Of a stretch of 64,000 nucleotides of DNA, positions 19,466 to 32,365 are shown in pieces. The stretch comes from Sphingomonas sp. BAUL-RG-20F-R05-02. Its GTDB lineage: Bacteria; Pseudomonadota; Alphaproteobacteria; Sphingomonadales; Sphingomonadaceae. Below the pieces are notes generated by a model, which saw only the letters and a list, made by a program, of their open reading frames with translations, made no database searches and was not told the DNA's origin. The stretch lies in assembly GCF_022662305.1 (NCBI RefSeq), contig NZ_JAKNQH010000006.1, forward strand, positions 154,452 to 218,451, given 5' to 3'. Each line of letters begins with the position of its first letter. Position 1 is the first letter of the stretch. Position numbers and translations under genes: made by a program.

Positions 19466-20173
19466 TCACAGCAGGAAAATATCCGCCGCGTGAATGACAC
19501 GTCGACTGCCGTCCGCCAAGCGCAGCACGAGCGCGCCGCTACTGTCGAGGCCGTCGAACAATCCCTCGACGGTGCTGTCGTCGGGCAAACGCGCGGTCAA
19601 CGCAGTACCAATGGGATGGGCCCGATCAAGCCAGCGCGCGCGCACCGGCCCCAGCCCCTGCCCCCGCCAAACCCCAAGCCAGCGCGTGAACGTGTCCGCC
19701 AACGTCTCAAGGAAGCGCGCTGGATCGACCGTGGCGCCATGAGCCGCTAGGCTGGTCGTCGCCCGTTCGAGACTTTCGGGATGGTGCGCGAGATTGATGC
19801 CGATCCCCACCACCACCGCGTCGCCTGCCCGCTCAAGCAAGATACCCGACAGCTTGGCACCATTAACCAGCAAATCGTTCGGCCACTTGAGAACTGCAGT
19901 AGCTGCGGTGCTCAGATAGACCCGCACCACGTCCTCGACCGCCACGGCAGCGACCAGCGCGAGCGATGCTGCCTCAGGATCGCTGGGACGCAGTCTCACC
20001 AGCGTACTCGCATACAGATTGCCCGGCGGCGAGACCCACGCCCGCCCTTGCCGGCCGCGCCCGCCGGTTTGCTGCTCCGCCCGCAGCCACACCCCGTCCG
20101 GCCCGCCGTTCCGCGCCAAGACGAGCAGATCGGCATTGGTGGAACCGGTTTCCGCAACGGTGCGGATCGTCAC
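19466..20173 (-). CDS. birA: Biotin--[acetyl-CoA-carboxylase] ligase
   Basis: A 235-residue biotin protein ligase. ETGSTN near the N terminus, the biotinyl-AMP binding loop GRGRQGRAW, KWPNDLLVNGAKLSGIL and GIGINLAHHP are all present. It attaches biotin to the BCCP subunit of acetyl-CoA carboxylase. There is no N-terminal helix-turn-helix, so this is a monofunctional ligase and not a biotin repressor. It starts 166 bases downstream of nuoN on the same strand and heads the birA-coaX-rnj string. Confidence 0.95.
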   Translation of the reverse strand: MTIRTVAETGSTNADLLVLARNGGPDGVWLRAEQQTGGRGRQGRAWVSPPGNLYASTLVRLRPSDPEAASLALVAAVAVEDVVRVYLSTAATAVLKWPNDLLVNGAKLSGILLERAGDAVVVGIGINLAHHPESLERATTSLAAHGATVDPARFLETLADTFTRWLGVWRGQGLGPVRARWLDRAHPIGTALTARLPDDSTVEGLFDGLDSSGALVLRLADGSRRVIHAADIFLL

Positions 20174-20339
20174 TGACCGGCACCGTCGCGGCGATTGAGG
20201 TACGGAGTGGGGCGAACGTCCATGGCCGGGCTTGGTAGACCGAATAAACGCGGACGTAAGCGCCTAAGAGTGGCGCGCTCTAGGCTCCATAATCGGGTTG
20301 GGCCGGACACAGATCGTGCGGCGACCAAACCGCAGATGC

Positions 20340-21844
<1,505 letters not shown>

Positions 21845-21848
<4 letters not shown>

Positions 21849-23371
21849 TGATGCGCCTCCACCTGCGAGGACGCCAAGGCCGCATGCCCGGTCACCGGCT
21901 GCGAATCCCCTACAGGCGCAGCACGATCGACCCGTGCAACCAACGTACCGACATCCTTTCGCATCGGAGCAAGGAAGCTTTCCGGATAAACACCCATCCA
22001 CAGCGCAACCGCCGCGACTGGCGCCAGCAATGCAATTTCACGAACCGATAGATCGGGCATCACCCGGACATCATCCTTGGTCAAATCACCGAACACGACC
22101 CGGCGATAGAGGTAAAGCATGTAAGCGGCGCCGAGGATGATACCGGTCGTGCACACCGCAGTCGCCACGGTCGACACCTGATACGCGCCGTCGAGGCTGA
22201 GGAACTCGGCGACGAAACCGCTCGTGCCGGGCAGACCAATCGATGCCATGGTAAAGAACAGAAACAGCACCGCATATTTCGGCATATTGATGGCGAGACC
22301 GCCGTAGCGACTGATCTCACGGGTATGCAGGCGATCGTAGATCACGCCCACGCACAGGAACAGCGCGCCAGACACGAGCCCGTGGCTCAGCATCATGATC
22401 ATCGCGCCCTCGAGCCCTTGCCGGTTGAAGGCGAACAATCCGATCGTCACGATCGCCATATGCGCGACCGATGAATAAGCGATGAGCTTCTTCATATCCG
22501 ACTGCACCAAGGCAACCAGGCTGGTGTAAACCACCGCGATCCCGGACAGCGCAAGGATCAGCCATGTCAGTTGCGAAGACGCTTCCGGGAACATCGGCAC
22601 CGAGAAGCGGAGGAACCCATAGCCGCCAAGCTTGAGGAGGACGCCGGCCAGGATCACCGAACCTGCCGTCGGCGCCTGCACGTGCGCATCCGGGAGCCAG
22701 GTATGGACCGGCCACATCGGCATCTTGACCGCGAAGGAGGCGAAGAAGGCCAGCCACAACCATGTCTGAGCAGTGCGCGGGAAGTCGGTCTTCAGCAACG
22801 TCGGGATGTCAGTCGTTCCGGTGTAATGGATCATCCACAGCATCGCGACCAGCATGAGCAGCGAGCCGAGCAAGGTGTACAGGAAGAATTTGTACGACGC
22901 GTAGATCCGGTTCGCCCCACCCCAAATGCCGATGATCAGATACATCGGGATCAGGCCGGCTTCAAAGAAGATGTAGAACAGCAGGAGATCCTGCGCCGCA
23001 AAGGTGCCGATCATCAGCACCTCCGTGAACAGGAACAGCGCCATATATTCCTGAACGCGCTTTTCGATCGCGACCCAGCTGGCCCCGATGCAGATCGGCA
23101 TGAGGAATACGCTCAGCATGATGAGCATCAGCGCGAAACCGTCGATGCCAAGCTTCCAGTCGAATACGCCGATGCTGCCGGCGTTCTCGACGAACTGCCA
23201 CTGGGCGCCGCCGATGTCGAAATTCGCCCAGAGCGCGATCCCGAGTATGAAATCGACCAGGGTTGCAGCCAGCGCGAGCCAACGGGCGCCGGCCGGGCTG
23301 AGGAACAGACACCCGATTGCGGCGAGTGCCGGTACTGCAAGCATCAGGGAAAGAATGGGGAAACCGCTCAT
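21845..23371 (-). CDS. nuoM: NADH-quinone oxidoreductase subunit M
   Basis: A 508-residue antiporter-like complex I membrane subunit. The conserved FAVKMPMWPVHTWLPDAHVQAPTAGSV-type channel motif is present around residues 225-250, as is the TM12 region GTSGFVAEFL. It overlaps nuoL by four bases on one side and nuoN by four on the other, so the three antiporter subunits are translationally coupled. It pumps protons in the inner-membrane arm. Confidence 0.96.
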
Positions 23372-25479
23372 CGTGTGATCGCCCAGGTCATCGCTGTGGT
23401 CAGCCCGATAAGCATGACGAACGCATAGGTGTAGAGATAGCCGGTCTGAAGGCGTCCTGCCGCGCGGCTGCTGAGCGAGACGAGCCAGGCCGAGCCGTCA
23501 GGCCCAAACCGGTTGATCGTCTTCTCGTCGCCACGGTGCCAGAACCAACGACCGATCGCGAACGCGGGCCTGACGAAGATCAGGTCGTACAGCTCGTCGA
23601 AATACCACTTGTGCAGCAGGAAATCGTATAGGACGCTGAACTGTTTGGCCATTGCGGAGGGCAGGCCCGGCTTTGCGATATAGGCGTACCAGGCGCTGAC
23701 CAACCCGATCAACATAGCGATCGAAGCCGAAAGTTTGACCAGGGTCGGCAGTTCCTCGACCGCTTCGGAGAGTTCGGCGTGGAACGCGACTGCCCCGTGC
23801 CAATAGCTGTTGCCCGCGCCAGCATCCGAAAAGAACGGATGGAACACATAACCCGCGAACACCGCGCCCACCGATAGCAGGATCAGCGGGATCAGCATCG
23901 GGAACGGGCTTTCGTGGGGATGGTACCCACCCGTGCCTGCCGGCAATTCATGTGCCCCCGGCGCATGCGGATCCGGAGACGACCCCTGCCCCTCCTCGGC
24001 ATCCCCACCGTGGTGAGCATGCGCCGCCTGCGTGCCGTGATCATCGTGGCCATGCGCATGATCGTCATGGCCGTGACCGTGCGCATCATGGACGGCATGC
24101 TGAATATGCTCGGACGCTGCCCAGCGCGGTTTGCCCCAGAAGGTCAGGAACATGAGACGCCAGGAGTAGAAACTGGTCAGCAACGCGACGATGATGCCGA
24201 CGATCGAAGCGCCCTGCTGGTTGGCAGCCCAGGCCGAGAGGATGATCGCGTCCTTCGAATAGAAGCCTGCGAACCCGAACACGCCTTCGATACCGACGCC
24301 GGTGATCGCGAGCGTGCCCGCCATCATCGCCCAGAAGGTGATCGGGATACTTTTCCGCAGCCCACCATAATAGCGCATGTCCTGCTCGTGATGCATCGCA
24401 TGGATCACCGAGCCGGCACCAAGGAATAGCAGCGCTTTAAAGAAGGCATGCGTGAACAGATGGAACATCGCGGCGCCATAAGCACCACAACCCGCCGCGA
24501 AGAACATGTAACCGAGCTGCGAACAGGTCGAATAGGCGATCACACGCTTGATGTCGGTTTGGACGAGACCACAGGTCGCCGCGAAGAAGCACGTGGCCGC
24601 ACCGACCGTCATCACGACGTGCATCGCGAACGGCGACATCTCGAACATCGGCGACAGACGGCACACCATGAACACGCCGGCCGTAACCATCGTCGCCGCA
24701 TGGATCAGCGCCGATACCGGAGTGGGGCCTTCCATCGCGTCCGGCAACCAAGTGTGCAGGCCGAGTTGCGCGGACTTGCCGCACGCGCCGACGAACAGCA
24801 GCAGGCAGAGGACTGTCATCGTATCTAAACGATAGCCGAAAAAGCCGATCGTCGACCCTGCCATGTGCGGCGCGGCCGCGAGGATCTCCGGGATCGAAAC
24901 CGTCTTGAAGACTAGGAACGTGCCGAAGATGCCGAGCATGAAGCCAAGGTCACCGACGCGGTTGACGACGAACGCCTTGATCGCGGCGGCATTGGCCGAC
25001 GGTTTGCGGAACCAGAATCCGATCAGCAGGTACGATGCAAGACCGACCCCCTCCCAGCCGAAGAACATCTGGACGAGGTTATCCGCCGTCACCAGCATCA
25101 GCATGGCGAACGTGAACAGCGACAAATAGGCGAAGAAGCGCGGCTGGTCGGGATCTTCCGACATATAGCCCCAGCTATAAAGGTGAACCAGCGCGGAGAC
25201 GCTCGTCACCACCACCAGCATGACCGCCGTAAGCGCATCGACGCGCAACGACCACGAAACGTGCATGTCGCCGGATTCGATGAACTTCAGCACCGGCGTA
25301 ATGACAGGCTCGCCGCCGCCGAGATAATGAATGAACACCGGCCAGGACAGTGCGCAAGCCAGGAACAAGGCGCCTGTCGTCACCGCCTTGGGGAAGGCTG
25401 CGCCGAACGACTTGTTCGAGAAGCCCGCGAGGATAGCCGCCGCGAGCGGCAAGAAAACGATGAAGAGGATCGAAGTCAC
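23368..25479 (-). CDS. nuoL: NADH-quinone oxidoreductase subunit L
   Basis: A 703-residue distal antiporter-like subunit of complex I. Conserved parts include the FFGWEGVGLASYLLIGFWF motif, KSAQLGLHTWLPDAMEGPTPVSALIHAATMVTAGV-type channel motif (about 233-265) and the C-terminal lateral helix. Between helices in the last third there is a His/Asp/Gly-rich hydrophilic insert of about 65 residues (roughly 455-520) containing many HGH/HDDH units. Start and stop both sit close to neighbours: seven bases from nuoK and a four-base overlap with nuoM. Confidence 0.96.
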   Translation of the reverse strand: MTSILFIVFLPLAAAILAGFSNKSFGAAFPKAVTTGALFLACALSWPVFIHYLGGGEPVITPVLKFIESGDMHVSWSLRVDALTAVMLVVVTSVSALVHLYSWGYMSEDPDQPRFFAYLSLFTFAMLMLVTADNLVQMFFGWEGVGLASYLLIGFWFRKPSANAAAIKAFVVNRVGDLGFMLGIFGTFLVFKTVSIPEILAAAPHMAGSTIGFFGYRLDTMTVLCLLLFVGACGKSAQLGLHTWLPDAMEGPTPVSALIHAATMVTAGVFMVCRLSPMFEMSPFAMHVVMTVGAATCFFAATCGLVQTDIKRVIAYSTCSQLGYMFFAAGCGAYGAAMFHLFTHAFFKALLFLGAGSVIHAMHHEQDMRYYGGLRKSIPITFWAMMAGTLAITGVGIEGVFGFAGFYSKDAIILSAWAANQQGASIVGIIVALLTSFYSWRLMFLTFWGKPRWAASEHIQHAVHDAHGHGHDDHAHGHDDHGTQAAHAHHGGDAEEGQGSSPDPHAPGAHELPAGTGGYHPHESPFPMLIPLILLSVGAVFAGYVFHPFFSDAGAGNSYWHGAVAFHAELSEAVEELPTLVKLSASIAMLIGLVSAWYAYIAKPGLPSAMAKQFSVLYDFLLHKWYFDELYDLIFVRPAFAIGRWFWHRGDEKTINRFGPDGSAWLVSLSSRAAGRLQTGYLYTYAFVMLIGLTTAMTWAITR

Positions 25480-25486
25480 GCCGGTG

Positions 25487-25792
25487 TTACCCCTTCATCC
25501 GGTTGACGTCGTCGACCGCGATCGTACCCCGGCCACGGAAATAGATGACGAGGATCGCCAGACCGATCGCCGCCTCGCCCGCCGCCACCGTCAACACGAA
25601 CATCGCAAAGATCTGACCAACCAGATCATGCAGGAACGCTGAGAAGGCGACGAGATTGAGGTTCACCGCAAGCAGGATCAGCTCGATAGCCATCAGCATG
25701 ACGATCAGGTTCTTGCGGTTGGCGATCAGGCCAAGCACGCCGAGCGCGAACAGGATCGCCGCGACGACGAGATAATGCGTAAGGCCGATCAC
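25487..25792 (-). CDS. nuoK: NADH-quinone oxidoreductase subunit K
   Basis: A 101-residue three-helix membrane subunit (MrpC-like) with the two conserved membrane glutamates, in [14 protein letters not shown] and GEAAIGLAI. Length is exactly typical. Its start overlaps the nuoJ stop by four bases. It helps to form the fourth proton path of complex I with NuoJ and NuoA. Confidence 0.97.
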   Translation of the reverse strand: MIGLTHYLVVAAILFALGVLGLIANRKNLIVMLMAIELILLAVNLNLVAFSAFLHDLVGQIFAMFVLTVAAGEAAIGLAILVIYFRGRGTIAVDDVNRMKG

Positions 25793-26400
25793 AGTTCGAT
25801 CCCCTGTCCTACGGTCGGCCGCGTGTTGCGCGTCGCATCCTGTGGACGGCGTGCGTTCTGGCGGCTGATGTTCTGCGGGCGGACACCACTGCGCTCACGG
25901 TGCGTCAAGACAATCGCGCCGATCATCGCGACGAGCAGCACCAGACCGGCACCCTCGAACACGAACAGATACCGTGAATACAGCAGCAACCCGAGCGCCT
26001 CGATGTTCGGCACGGCCGCGGAGGTTGGTGCAGCGCGACGCGCAAGTTCGATCGTCCCCGCGCTCCAGGCGCCGAAAGCGATCATGATCTCGGCCGCCAG
26101 CGCGACGGCAAAGGCCAGTCCGATCAGCGCGTAACGAACGAAACCGGCCCGCACTTCGGCGAAATCGATGTTGAGCATCATCACCACGAAGAGGAACAGC
26201 ACAGCGACCGCACCCACGTACACAATGACAAGCAGCATCGCGATGAACTCAGCGCCGACAAGCACCATCAGCCCAGCGGCATTGAAAAAGGCGAGGATCA
26301 GCCACAACACGGCGTGTACCGGGTTGCGCGCAGTGATCGTCAGCACGGCTGACGCAATCACGATGACCGCGAAAAGATAGAAGGCGAAGGCCTGGATCAC
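25789..26400 (-). CDS. nuoJ: NADH-quinone oxidoreductase subunit J
   Basis: A 203-residue membrane subunit with five helices. The core signature [19 protein letters not shown] and [17 protein letters not shown] are present. The C-terminal tail after helix 5 is hydrophilic and Arg-rich, as is common in alphaproteobacteria. It follows nuoI after 111 bases, the only sizeable gap inside the operon; I see no gene in that gap. Confidence 0.96.
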   Translation of the reverse strand: MIQAFAFYLFAVIVIASAVLTITARNPVHAVLWLILAFFNAAGLMVLVGAEFIAMLLVIVYVGAVAVLFLFVVMMLNIDFAEVRAGFVRYALIGLAFAVALAAEIMIAFGAWSAGTIELARRAAPTSAAVPNIEALGLLLYSRYLFVFEGAGLVLLVAMIGAIVLTHRERSGVRPQNISRQNARRPQDATRNTRPTVGQGIEL

Positions 26401-26511
26401 GATGTTACTTCGAACCCCCGTTCGCCTGAGTTTGGGTTATGGCCGTTGCAGCGCCTGGTGGCGTCTGCGCGTGCGGGCACACGAGCGGCGTTGAATCGAT
26501 GTGGCTGCGCA

Positions 26512-26997
26512 TTAACGGTACGGCGCGTCGGCGGCAAGGTTCGCTGCGACCGCACTTTCCCAACGATCGCCGTTTTCCAGCAATTTCGCCTTATCGTAGA
26601 TCAGCTCCTCGCGCGTTTCCGTCGCGAACTCGAGGTTCGGCCCTTCGACGATCGCGTCGACCGGACACGCCTCCTGACAGAAACCGCAATAGATGCACTT
26701 GGTCATGTCGATATCGTAGCGAGTCGTACGACGGCTGCCGTCGTCGCGTGGTTCGGCCTCGATCGTGATCGCCTGGGCGGGGCATACCGCCTCGCAAAGC
26801 TTGCACGCGATACACCGCTCCTCACCATTCGGATAACGCCGCAACACATGCTCGCCGCGGAAGCGGGGCGAGAGCGGATTCTTCTCGAACGGATAGTTGA
26901 TCGTCGCTTTGGCCTTGAAGAAATACTTCAAGGTCAGCGCATGCGCCTTCACGAACTCCCACAAGGTGTAGGATTTGATAAGCTGGCCGATGGTCAT
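26512..26997 (-). CDS. nuoI: NADH-quinone oxidoreductase subunit I
   Basis: A 161-residue peripheral-arm subunit with two [4Fe-4S] ferredoxin motifs, [12 protein letters not shown] and [16 protein letters not shown], which carry clusters N6a and N6b toward the quinone site. The amphipathic N terminus (about 1-30) lies along the membrane. Its start overlaps the nuoH stop by four bases. Confidence 0.97.
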   Translation of the reverse strand: MTIGQLIKSYTLWEFVKAHALTLKYFFKAKATINYPFEKNPLSPRFRGEHVLRRYPNGEERCIACKLCEAVCPAQAITIEAEPRDDGSRRTTRYDIDMTKCIYCGFCQEACPVDAIVEGPNLEFATETREELIYDKAKLLENGDRWESAVAANLAADAPYR

Positions 26998-28049
26998 GCC
27001 GGTACTCCAACCCGCACGAGCATGAGGTAGCCCGACACGAGGAAAACGAAGATCAGCGACAGCGGCAGGAAAATCTTCCAGCCCAGCCGCATCAACTGGT
27101 CATAACGGTAACGCGGCACCGTCGCCTTGACCCAGCTGAACAGGAAGAAGAACCCGGCCATCTTGAGCAGCAGCCAGATGATGCCCGGCACCATGTAGAG
27201 GAACCCAATGTTCAGCGGCGGCAGATACCCACCCCAGAACAACGTCGCGTTCAGCGCGCACATCAGAATGACGTTGGCGTATTCGCCCAGCCAGAACAAT
27301 GCGAAGCTCATCGAGGAATATTCGGTCTGGTAGCCGGCGACGAGTTCGCTCTCCGCCTCGGTCAGATCGAACGGCGCACGCTGCGTCTCGGCAAGCGATG
27401 AGATGAAGAACACCACCGCCATCGGGAACAGCAGCGGGTTGATCCAGTTGCCGTTGACCCAACCGAACAGATAGCCTTTTTGTGCCTCGACGATCGTGCC
27501 GAGGTTGAAGCTGCCCGCCCACAACACGACCGAGATCAGCACAAAACCGATCGCGACCTCGTAACTCACCATCTGCGCCGCCGCGCGGATCGCCGAGTAG
27601 AACGGGTATTTTGAGTTGGACGACCAGCCCGCGAGGATGATGCCGTACACGCCTAGCGATGACGCCGCGAGGACATAGAGCAACGCCACGTTGATGTTGG
27701 CGACCGACGCATTCTCGGCGAACGGTACCACCGCCCACACGATGAGCGCGACGGTGAAGGTGATGATCGGTGCGAGCAGGAACAGCGTCTTGTTCGCCGC
27801 GATCGGGATGATCGTCTCTTGCAGGAAAACCTTAAGACCGTCTGCGAACGACTGGAGCAAGCCGAATGGGCCGACCACGTTCGGGCCACGGCGCAGCGCC
27901 ATCGACGCCCAGATCTTGCGGTCGACGTAGATGATCATCGCGACCGCAAGCATCAGCGGCAGCGCGATGATAAGGATATCGATCAACGTGGCGACGAACC
28001 ACGATATGCCGAAGCCCCAGCCAAAACGATAGGTGAAAAACGAGGTCAT
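26994..28049 (-). CDS. nuoH: NADH-quinone oxidoreductase subunit H
   Basis: A 351-residue membrane subunit that forms the quinone chamber and joins the membrane and peripheral arms. The conserved [29 protein letters not shown] region (about 46-73), [27 protein letters not shown] and [17 protein letters not shown] C-terminal motif are all present. It overlaps nuoG and nuoI by four bases each. Confidence 0.97.
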   Translation of the reverse strand: MTSFFTYRFGWGFGISWFVATLIDILIIALPLMLAVAMIIYVDRKIWASMALRRGPNVVGPFGLLQSFADGLKVFLQETIIPIAANKTLFLLAPIITFTVALIVWAVVPFAENASVANINVALLYVLAASSLGVYGIILAGWSSNSKYPFYSAIRAAAQMVSYEVAIGFVLISVVLWAGSFNLGTIVEAQKGYLFGWVNGNWINPLLFPMAVVFFISSLAETQRAPFDLTEAESELVAGYQTEYSSMSFALFWLGEYANVILMCALNATLFWGGYLPPLNIGFLYMVPGIIWLLLKMAGFFFLFSWVKATVPRYRYDQLMRLGWKIFLPLSLIFVFLVSGYLMLVRVGVPA

Positions 28050-30046
28050 TCCGCCGCCTCCGCGAAGTCCTGGCCATGCAGGATTTCCGACGAACAGCGC
28101 TGCATTGTCGGGCTGGCCCGGCAGATCGCGTTGGTCAAGTAGAAGTCCTTGATCGGATAAGCGACTTCGCCCTGCCCTGCCGCGTCGAGCGACGGCGGGT
28201 TCCAGGCGAAGGTCTTGAGGCCAAGCGTCGCGAGTTCGGGCGTATCCACGGCCATCGCCGCGCGCAGTTCGTCAAGCGTGTCGAACGGCAGCGTGTACCC
28301 AAGCACGGCCGACAGCGCGCGCAGGATCGTCCAATCCTCTCGAGCGTCGCCCGGCGGGAACACCGCGCGGTCGCCACGTTGCACGCGCCCTTCGAGGTTC
28401 ACATAGGTGCCCGACTTTTCGGCATAGCTTGCGCCCGGCAGCACGACGTCGGCCGCCGCAGCGCCCTTATCGCCATGGTGGCCGATATACACTTTGAACG
28501 TGCCGGCGAATGCGGAGAAATCAACCTCGTCCGCACCAAGGAAGAACGCCAGCTTCGGTGTGGCCGCCGCGATATCGGCGATGCCACCCTTCTGCGCATA
28601 GCCGAGCATCAGCCCGCCGTTGCGCGCCGCCGCCGCGTGCAGCACGTTGTAGCCGTTCCAGCCTTCGCGCACCAGATTGAGCGTCTTGGCGAGCGCCAGC
28701 GTCGCGCCATGGCCGCCCTTCAGCGCCGCACCACCAACGATCACCATCGGTCGCGCCGCGCCCTCGAACGCCGACAGCACGGCGTCCGGCAGCTTGCCGA
28801 GCAGCGAAAGATCGTTGCCGAGCCACTCGACCTTATAGGTCAGGTCGAGTTCCGGCCCGATCGCAAACACCTTCGCGCCGCGCTTGATCGCCTTGCGGAT
28901 GCGCGTGTTCACCAGCGGCGCTTCCCAGCGCAGATTGGTGCCGACCAGCAGGATCGCATCAGCCATTTCTGCGCCGGCGATCGTGGTGTTGAACGTCACC
29001 GCCGCGAGGCTAGACGTATCATAGTCCATGCCGGTCTGACGACCTTCGAGCAGGCTAGACCCCATGGCCGTGACCAGCGCCTTGGCGGCGTACATCGTCT
29101 CGCAGTCGACGAGATCGCCGTGAATTGCCGCTACGCTCGACCCGGCGTTCACCGCCTTGATCGTCGCAAACGCCTCGTCCCATTCGACCGCGACCAGCTT
29201 GTCGTTCTTACGTACGTACGGCCGATCGAGCCGGCGCCGCACCAGGCCATCGACGACATAGCGCGTCTTGTCCGACGCCCACTCCTCGTTGACGTCTTCG
29301 TTGATGACGGGAAGCGAACGCAGCACCTGGCGGCCGCGCGAATCGAGCCGGATGTTGGTGCCGACCGCGTCCGTCACGTCGATCGACAGCGTCTTGCGCA
29401 ACTCCCACGGGCGCGCTTCGAAGGCATACGGCTTCGAGGTAAGCGCCCCGACCGGGCAAAGATCGATAACGTTGCCCGACAGCTCGCTCGACACGGCGTT
29501 TTCAAGATACGAGGTGATCTGCATGTTCTCGCCGCGGTACAGCGCGCCGATCTCTTCCACGCCGGCGACTTCCTCGGCGAAACGGATGCAGCGCGTGCAC
29601 TGGATGCACCGCGTCATCACCGTCTTGACGATCGGCCCCATGTACTTTTCGGTAACCGCGCGCTTGTTTTCATCGTAGCGCGAGTGACCGCGCCCATAAG
29701 CGAGGCTCTGGTCCTGCAAGTCGCACTCGCCACCCTGATCGCAGATCGGGCAATCAAGCGGATGGTTGATGAGCAGGAACTCCATCACGCCTTCGCGCGC
29801 GTTCTTCACCATGGGGGAATTGGTGAAAATTTCCTGCTTATCCGCAGCCGGCAACGCGCACGACGCCTGCGGCTTGGGCGGGCCGGGCTTTACCTCGACC
29901 AGGCACATCCGGCAGTTGCCGGCGATGCTGAGGCGCTCATGATAACAGAAACGCGGGATTTCCTTGCCCGCGATTTCGCACGCCTGAAGCACGGTCGCGC
30001 CCTGCGGCACCTCTACTTCGACGCCATCGACTTTGACTATCGGCAT
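28046..30046 (-). CDS. nuoG: NADH-quinone oxidoreductase subunit G
   Basis: 666 residues from the ATG at 30046, which shares one base with the nuoF stop (TAATG). The N-terminal [2Fe-2S] domain carries [15 protein letters not shown] with a later Cys (N1b); [14 protein letters not shown] ligates N5 (His/Cys) and [10 protein letters not shown] with a later Cys ligates N4. The rest is a molybdopterin-oxidoreductase-like domain without molybdenum function, as usual for this subunit. Shorter than E. coli NuoG (about 900) but normal for alphaproteobacteria. Confidence 0.96.
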   Translation of the reverse strand: MPIVKVDGVEVEVPQGATVLQACEIAGKEIPRFCYHERLSIAGNCRMCLVEVKPGPPKPQASCALPAADKQEIFTNSPMVKNAREGVMEFLLINHPLDCPICDQGGECDLQDQSLAYGRGHSRYDENKRAVTEKYMGPIVKTVMTRCIQCTRCIRFAEEVAGVEEIGALYRGENMQITSYLENAVSSELSGNVIDLCPVGALTSKPYAFEARPWELRKTLSIDVTDAVGTNIRLDSRGRQVLRSLPVINEDVNEEWASDKTRYVVDGLVRRRLDRPYVRKNDKLVAVEWDEAFATIKAVNAGSSVAAIHGDLVDCETMYAAKALVTAMGSSLLEGRQTGMDYDTSSLAAVTFNTTIAGAEMADAILLVGTNLRWEAPLVNTRIRKAIKRGAKVFAIGPELDLTYKVEWLGNDLSLLGKLPDAVLSAFEGAARPMVIVGGAALKGGHGATLALAKTLNLVREGWNGYNVLHAAAARNGGLMLGYAQKGGIADIAAATPKLAFFLGADEVDFSAFAGTFKVYIGHHGDKGAAAADVVLPGASYAEKSGTYVNLEGRVQRGDRAVFPPGDAREDWTILRALSAVLGYTLPFDTLDELRAAMAVDTPELATLGLKTFAWNPPSLDAAGQGEVAYPIKDFYLTNAICRASPTMQRCSSEILHGQDFAEAAE

Positions 30047-31350
30047 TATTCGGCAGCTTCCATCATCGGCGCCTCGCCGCCGCCGTTCTTGGCGACGATG
30101 CGGCGCTCCATCTCGGGGCGGAAATGCTTGATGAGACCCTGGATCGGCCACGCGGCGGCATCACCGAGCGCGCAGATCGTGTGCCCCTCGACCTGTTTGG
30201 TGACCTGATACAGCGTATCGATCTCGGAGATATCGGCATCGCCGGTACGCATCCGCTCCATCACGCGCCACATCCAACCGGTGCCTTCGCGACACGGCGT
30301 GCACTGACCGCAGCTCTCATGCTTGTAGAAATAGGACAGCCGGCTGATCGCGCGGACGATGTCGGTCGACTTGTCCATGACGATGATAGCAGCGGTGCCG
30401 AGGCCCGAACCGACCTTCTTCAGCCCGTCGAAATCCATCGGGCAATCCATGATCTCGGCGGCCGGCACAAGCGGGACCGACGAACCGCCCGGGATCACCG
30501 CAAGGAGGTTATCCCAACCGCCGCGAATGCCGCCGCAATGTTCGTCGATGAGCTGGCGGAACGGGATGCTCATCGCCTCCTCGACCACGCAGGGCTTGTT
30601 CACATGGCCGCTGATCTGGAACAGCTTGGTGCCCTTGTTACCTTCGGCGCCGAAGCTGGAGAACCACGCCGCGCCACGCCGCAGGATCGTCGGCGCGACC
30701 GCGATGGACTCGACGTTGTTGACCGTGGTCGGACAGCCATACAGCCCCGCACCCGCCGGGAACGGCGGCTTGAGGCGCGGCTGGCCCTTCTTACCCTCAA
30801 GGCTTTCGAGCATCGCGGTCTCTTCGCCGCAGATGTACGCGCCCGCGCCGCGGTGCACGAACACGTCGAAATCGTAGCCCGAGCCGCTCGCGTTCTTGCC
30901 GATCAAGCCCTTGTCATAGGCCTCCGCAACGGCGGCGAACAGCACTTCGGCCTCGCGGATATACTCGCCGCGAATGTAGATATATGCGGCCCGCGCGCGC
31001 ATCGCATAACCCGCGACCAGCGCGCCCTCGATCAGCTTATGCGGATCGTGGCGGATGATCTCGCGGTCCTTGCAGCTACCCGGCTCGGACTCGTCGGCAT
31101 TGATGACGAGGAAGTTCGGCCGACCGTCCTTCGACTCCTTGGGCATGAAGCTCCACTTCATGCCGGTCGGGAAGCCAGCGCCGCCGCGCCCGCGCAGGCC
31201 CGACGCCTTGATGATGTCGATGATGGCATCCTGCCCCAGCGCCATCAGGTCCTTGGTATTGTCCCAATCGCCGCGCATGATCGCGGCGTCTAGGTTCCAC
31301 GGCTGAAAACCGTAGACGTTGGTAAAGATCCGGTCCTTGTCGGCGAGCAT
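30046..31350 (-). CDS. nuoF: NADH-quinone oxidoreductase subunit F
   Basis: 434 residues from the ATG at 31350; this overlaps the nuoE stop by one base (TGATG) and is preferred to a GTG nine bases upstream. It carries the NADH site ([15 protein letters not shown]), the FMN site ([25 protein letters not shown] region) and the N3 [4Fe-4S] motif [12 protein letters not shown] with a later Cys. It is the NADH-oxidising subunit of complex I. Confidence 0.97.
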   Translation of the reverse strand: MLADKDRIFTNVYGFQPWNLDAAIMRGDWDNTKDLMALGQDAIIDIIKASGLRGRGGAGFPTGMKWSFMPKESKDGRPNFLVINADESEPGSCKDREIIRHDPHKLIEGALVAGYAMRARAAYIYIRGEYIREAEVLFAAVAEAYDKGLIGKNASGSGYDFDVFVHRGAGAYICGEETAMLESLEGKKGQPRLKPPFPAGAGLYGCPTTVNNVESIAVAPTILRRGAAWFSSFGAEGNKGTKLFQISGHVNKPCVVEEAMSIPFRQLIDEHCGGIRGGWDNLLAVIPGGSSVPLVPAAEIMDCPMDFDGLKKVGSGLGTAAIIVMDKSTDIVRAISRLSYFYKHESCGQCTPCREGTGWMWRVMERMRTGDADISEIDTLYQVTKQVEGHTICALGDAAAWPIQGLIKHFRPEMERRIVAKNGGGEAPMMEAAE

Positions 31351-32018
31351 CAGGCCCACTCCCCGCGATAATCGTGGTTTTCATCGACCATCGCGACAAG
31401 ACTGGTCGGGCCGCCTGCCGGACAGGAATCGCGACGGCCGGTCTGTGAACCCGGCGTCAGCGGCCTGCCCTCGGCGAGCGCCTCCAGAATCGCAGTGGTC
31501 TTGTCGTAATCGAGATCTTCGAAATTGTCGTCGTTGATCTGCACCATCGGTGCATTCGCGCATGCCCCGAGGCATTCGACCTCGGTCAACGTGAACAGAC
31601 CGTCCGGCGTGGTATGACCCTTGGACAAGCCCTTGTTCTTGCACGCCGCCAGCACGTCGTCCGACCCGCCAAGCAGGCACGGCGTCGTGCCGCAGACCTG
31701 CACGTGATACTTGCCGACCGGAGCAAGATTGAACATCGTGTAGAAGGTCGCGACTTCATACACGCGCATGTACGGCACGCCGATCTGGCGCGCGACGTAC
31801 TCGATCACCGGCACCGGCAACCAGCCTTGCGTGTTCGTGTCCGCACCGACCTGACGCTGCGCGAGATCCAGAAACGGGATCGAAGCGGATTGCTCGCGCC
31901 CTTTCGGATACCTGCCCAGGATCTCATCGGCCTTCGCCTGATTCTCTGGCGTCCACGCAAACGCGCCCCAGCGCGCACGGGTCTCGGCTTCGTCTGGGAT
32001 CTTCGGGGCGTCGGCCAT
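31350..32018 (-). CDS. nuoE: NADH-quinone oxidoreductase subunit E
   Basis: A 222-residue thioredoxin-fold subunit that holds the off-pathway [2Fe-2S] cluster N1a; ligands are in [10 protein letters not shown] and [10 protein letters not shown]. It partners NuoF in the NADH dehydrogenase module. The C-terminal tail of about 35 residues (after GRPLTPG) is extra compared with E. coli and typical of alphaproteobacteria. It shares one base with the NTF2-like gene upstream and one with nuoF downstream. Confidence 0.96.
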   Translation of the reverse strand: MADAPKIPDEAETRARWGAFAWTPENQAKADEILGRYPKGREQSASIPFLDLAQRQVGADTNTQGWLPVPVIEYVARQIGVPYMRVYEVATFYTMFNLAPVGKYHVQVCGTTPCLLGGSDDVLAACKNKGLSKGHTTPDGLFTLTEVECLGACANAPMVQINDDNFEDLDYDKTTAILEALAEGRPLTPGSQTGRRDSCPAGGPTSLVAMVDENHDYRGEWA

Positions 32019-32365
32019 TAGCGGATGAACTCCACGCGGTCGACCTTGTCGCCCACGAACGAATAGATGGACATGACTTCAAACGTCTCGCCGTCTGGCG
32101 CGCGCGAAACGTCCTCATGCAACACGACGGCTTCGCCGAGCACGTAGGATCGCAGGATCTCGGCCTTGTTCTGCGGGAACTGCGCGAACATCGCCTTCAG
32201 CCCCGAGCGCACACCTTCCTTGCCGTCCCGTATCACCGCACCACGGTAGGTCGCCTCGCAAGCAGCATCGGTCATATGTTCGCCATAACCGTCCGCGTCC
32301 TGCGCGTTGTAGAGCGCGATCATGCGATGCGAGGTTTTCAGACGGTCACCGCTCAACGGTCGCAC
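32018..32365 (-). CDS. NTF2/SnoaL-like protein embedded in the nuo operon
   Basis: About 115 residues in a frame that overlaps the end of nuoD and touches nuoE. The start is GTG at 32365, or a TTG nine bases later that overlaps the nuoD stop (TTGA). The sequence fits the SnoaL/NTF2-like cone fold ([22 protein letters not shown], then [18 protein letters not shown] and a beta-rich C terminus ending [17 protein letters not shown]). It is not a complex I subunit known to me. Its tight packing means it is co-translated with the operon; a role in a small-molecule modification or in assembly is speculation. Confidence 0.82.
   Translation of the reverse strand: MRPLSGDRLKTSHRMIALYNAQDADGYGEHMTDAACEATYRGAVIRDGKEGVRSGLKAMFAQFPQNKAEILRSYVLGEAVVLHEDVSRAPDGETFEVMSIYSFVGDKVDRVEFIR

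Noticed and set aside
20141..20153. GGAACCGGTTTCC, similar to the LacI-type operator
   Set aside because: It lies in birA codons for the conserved ETGSTN motif, so the match is explained by protein sequence, and its outer bases differ from the three intergenic copies.
28076..30208. Plus-strand open frame of 710 codons opposite nuoG
   Set aside because: NuoG carries all cluster-binding motifs in the minus frame; the opposite frame has none.
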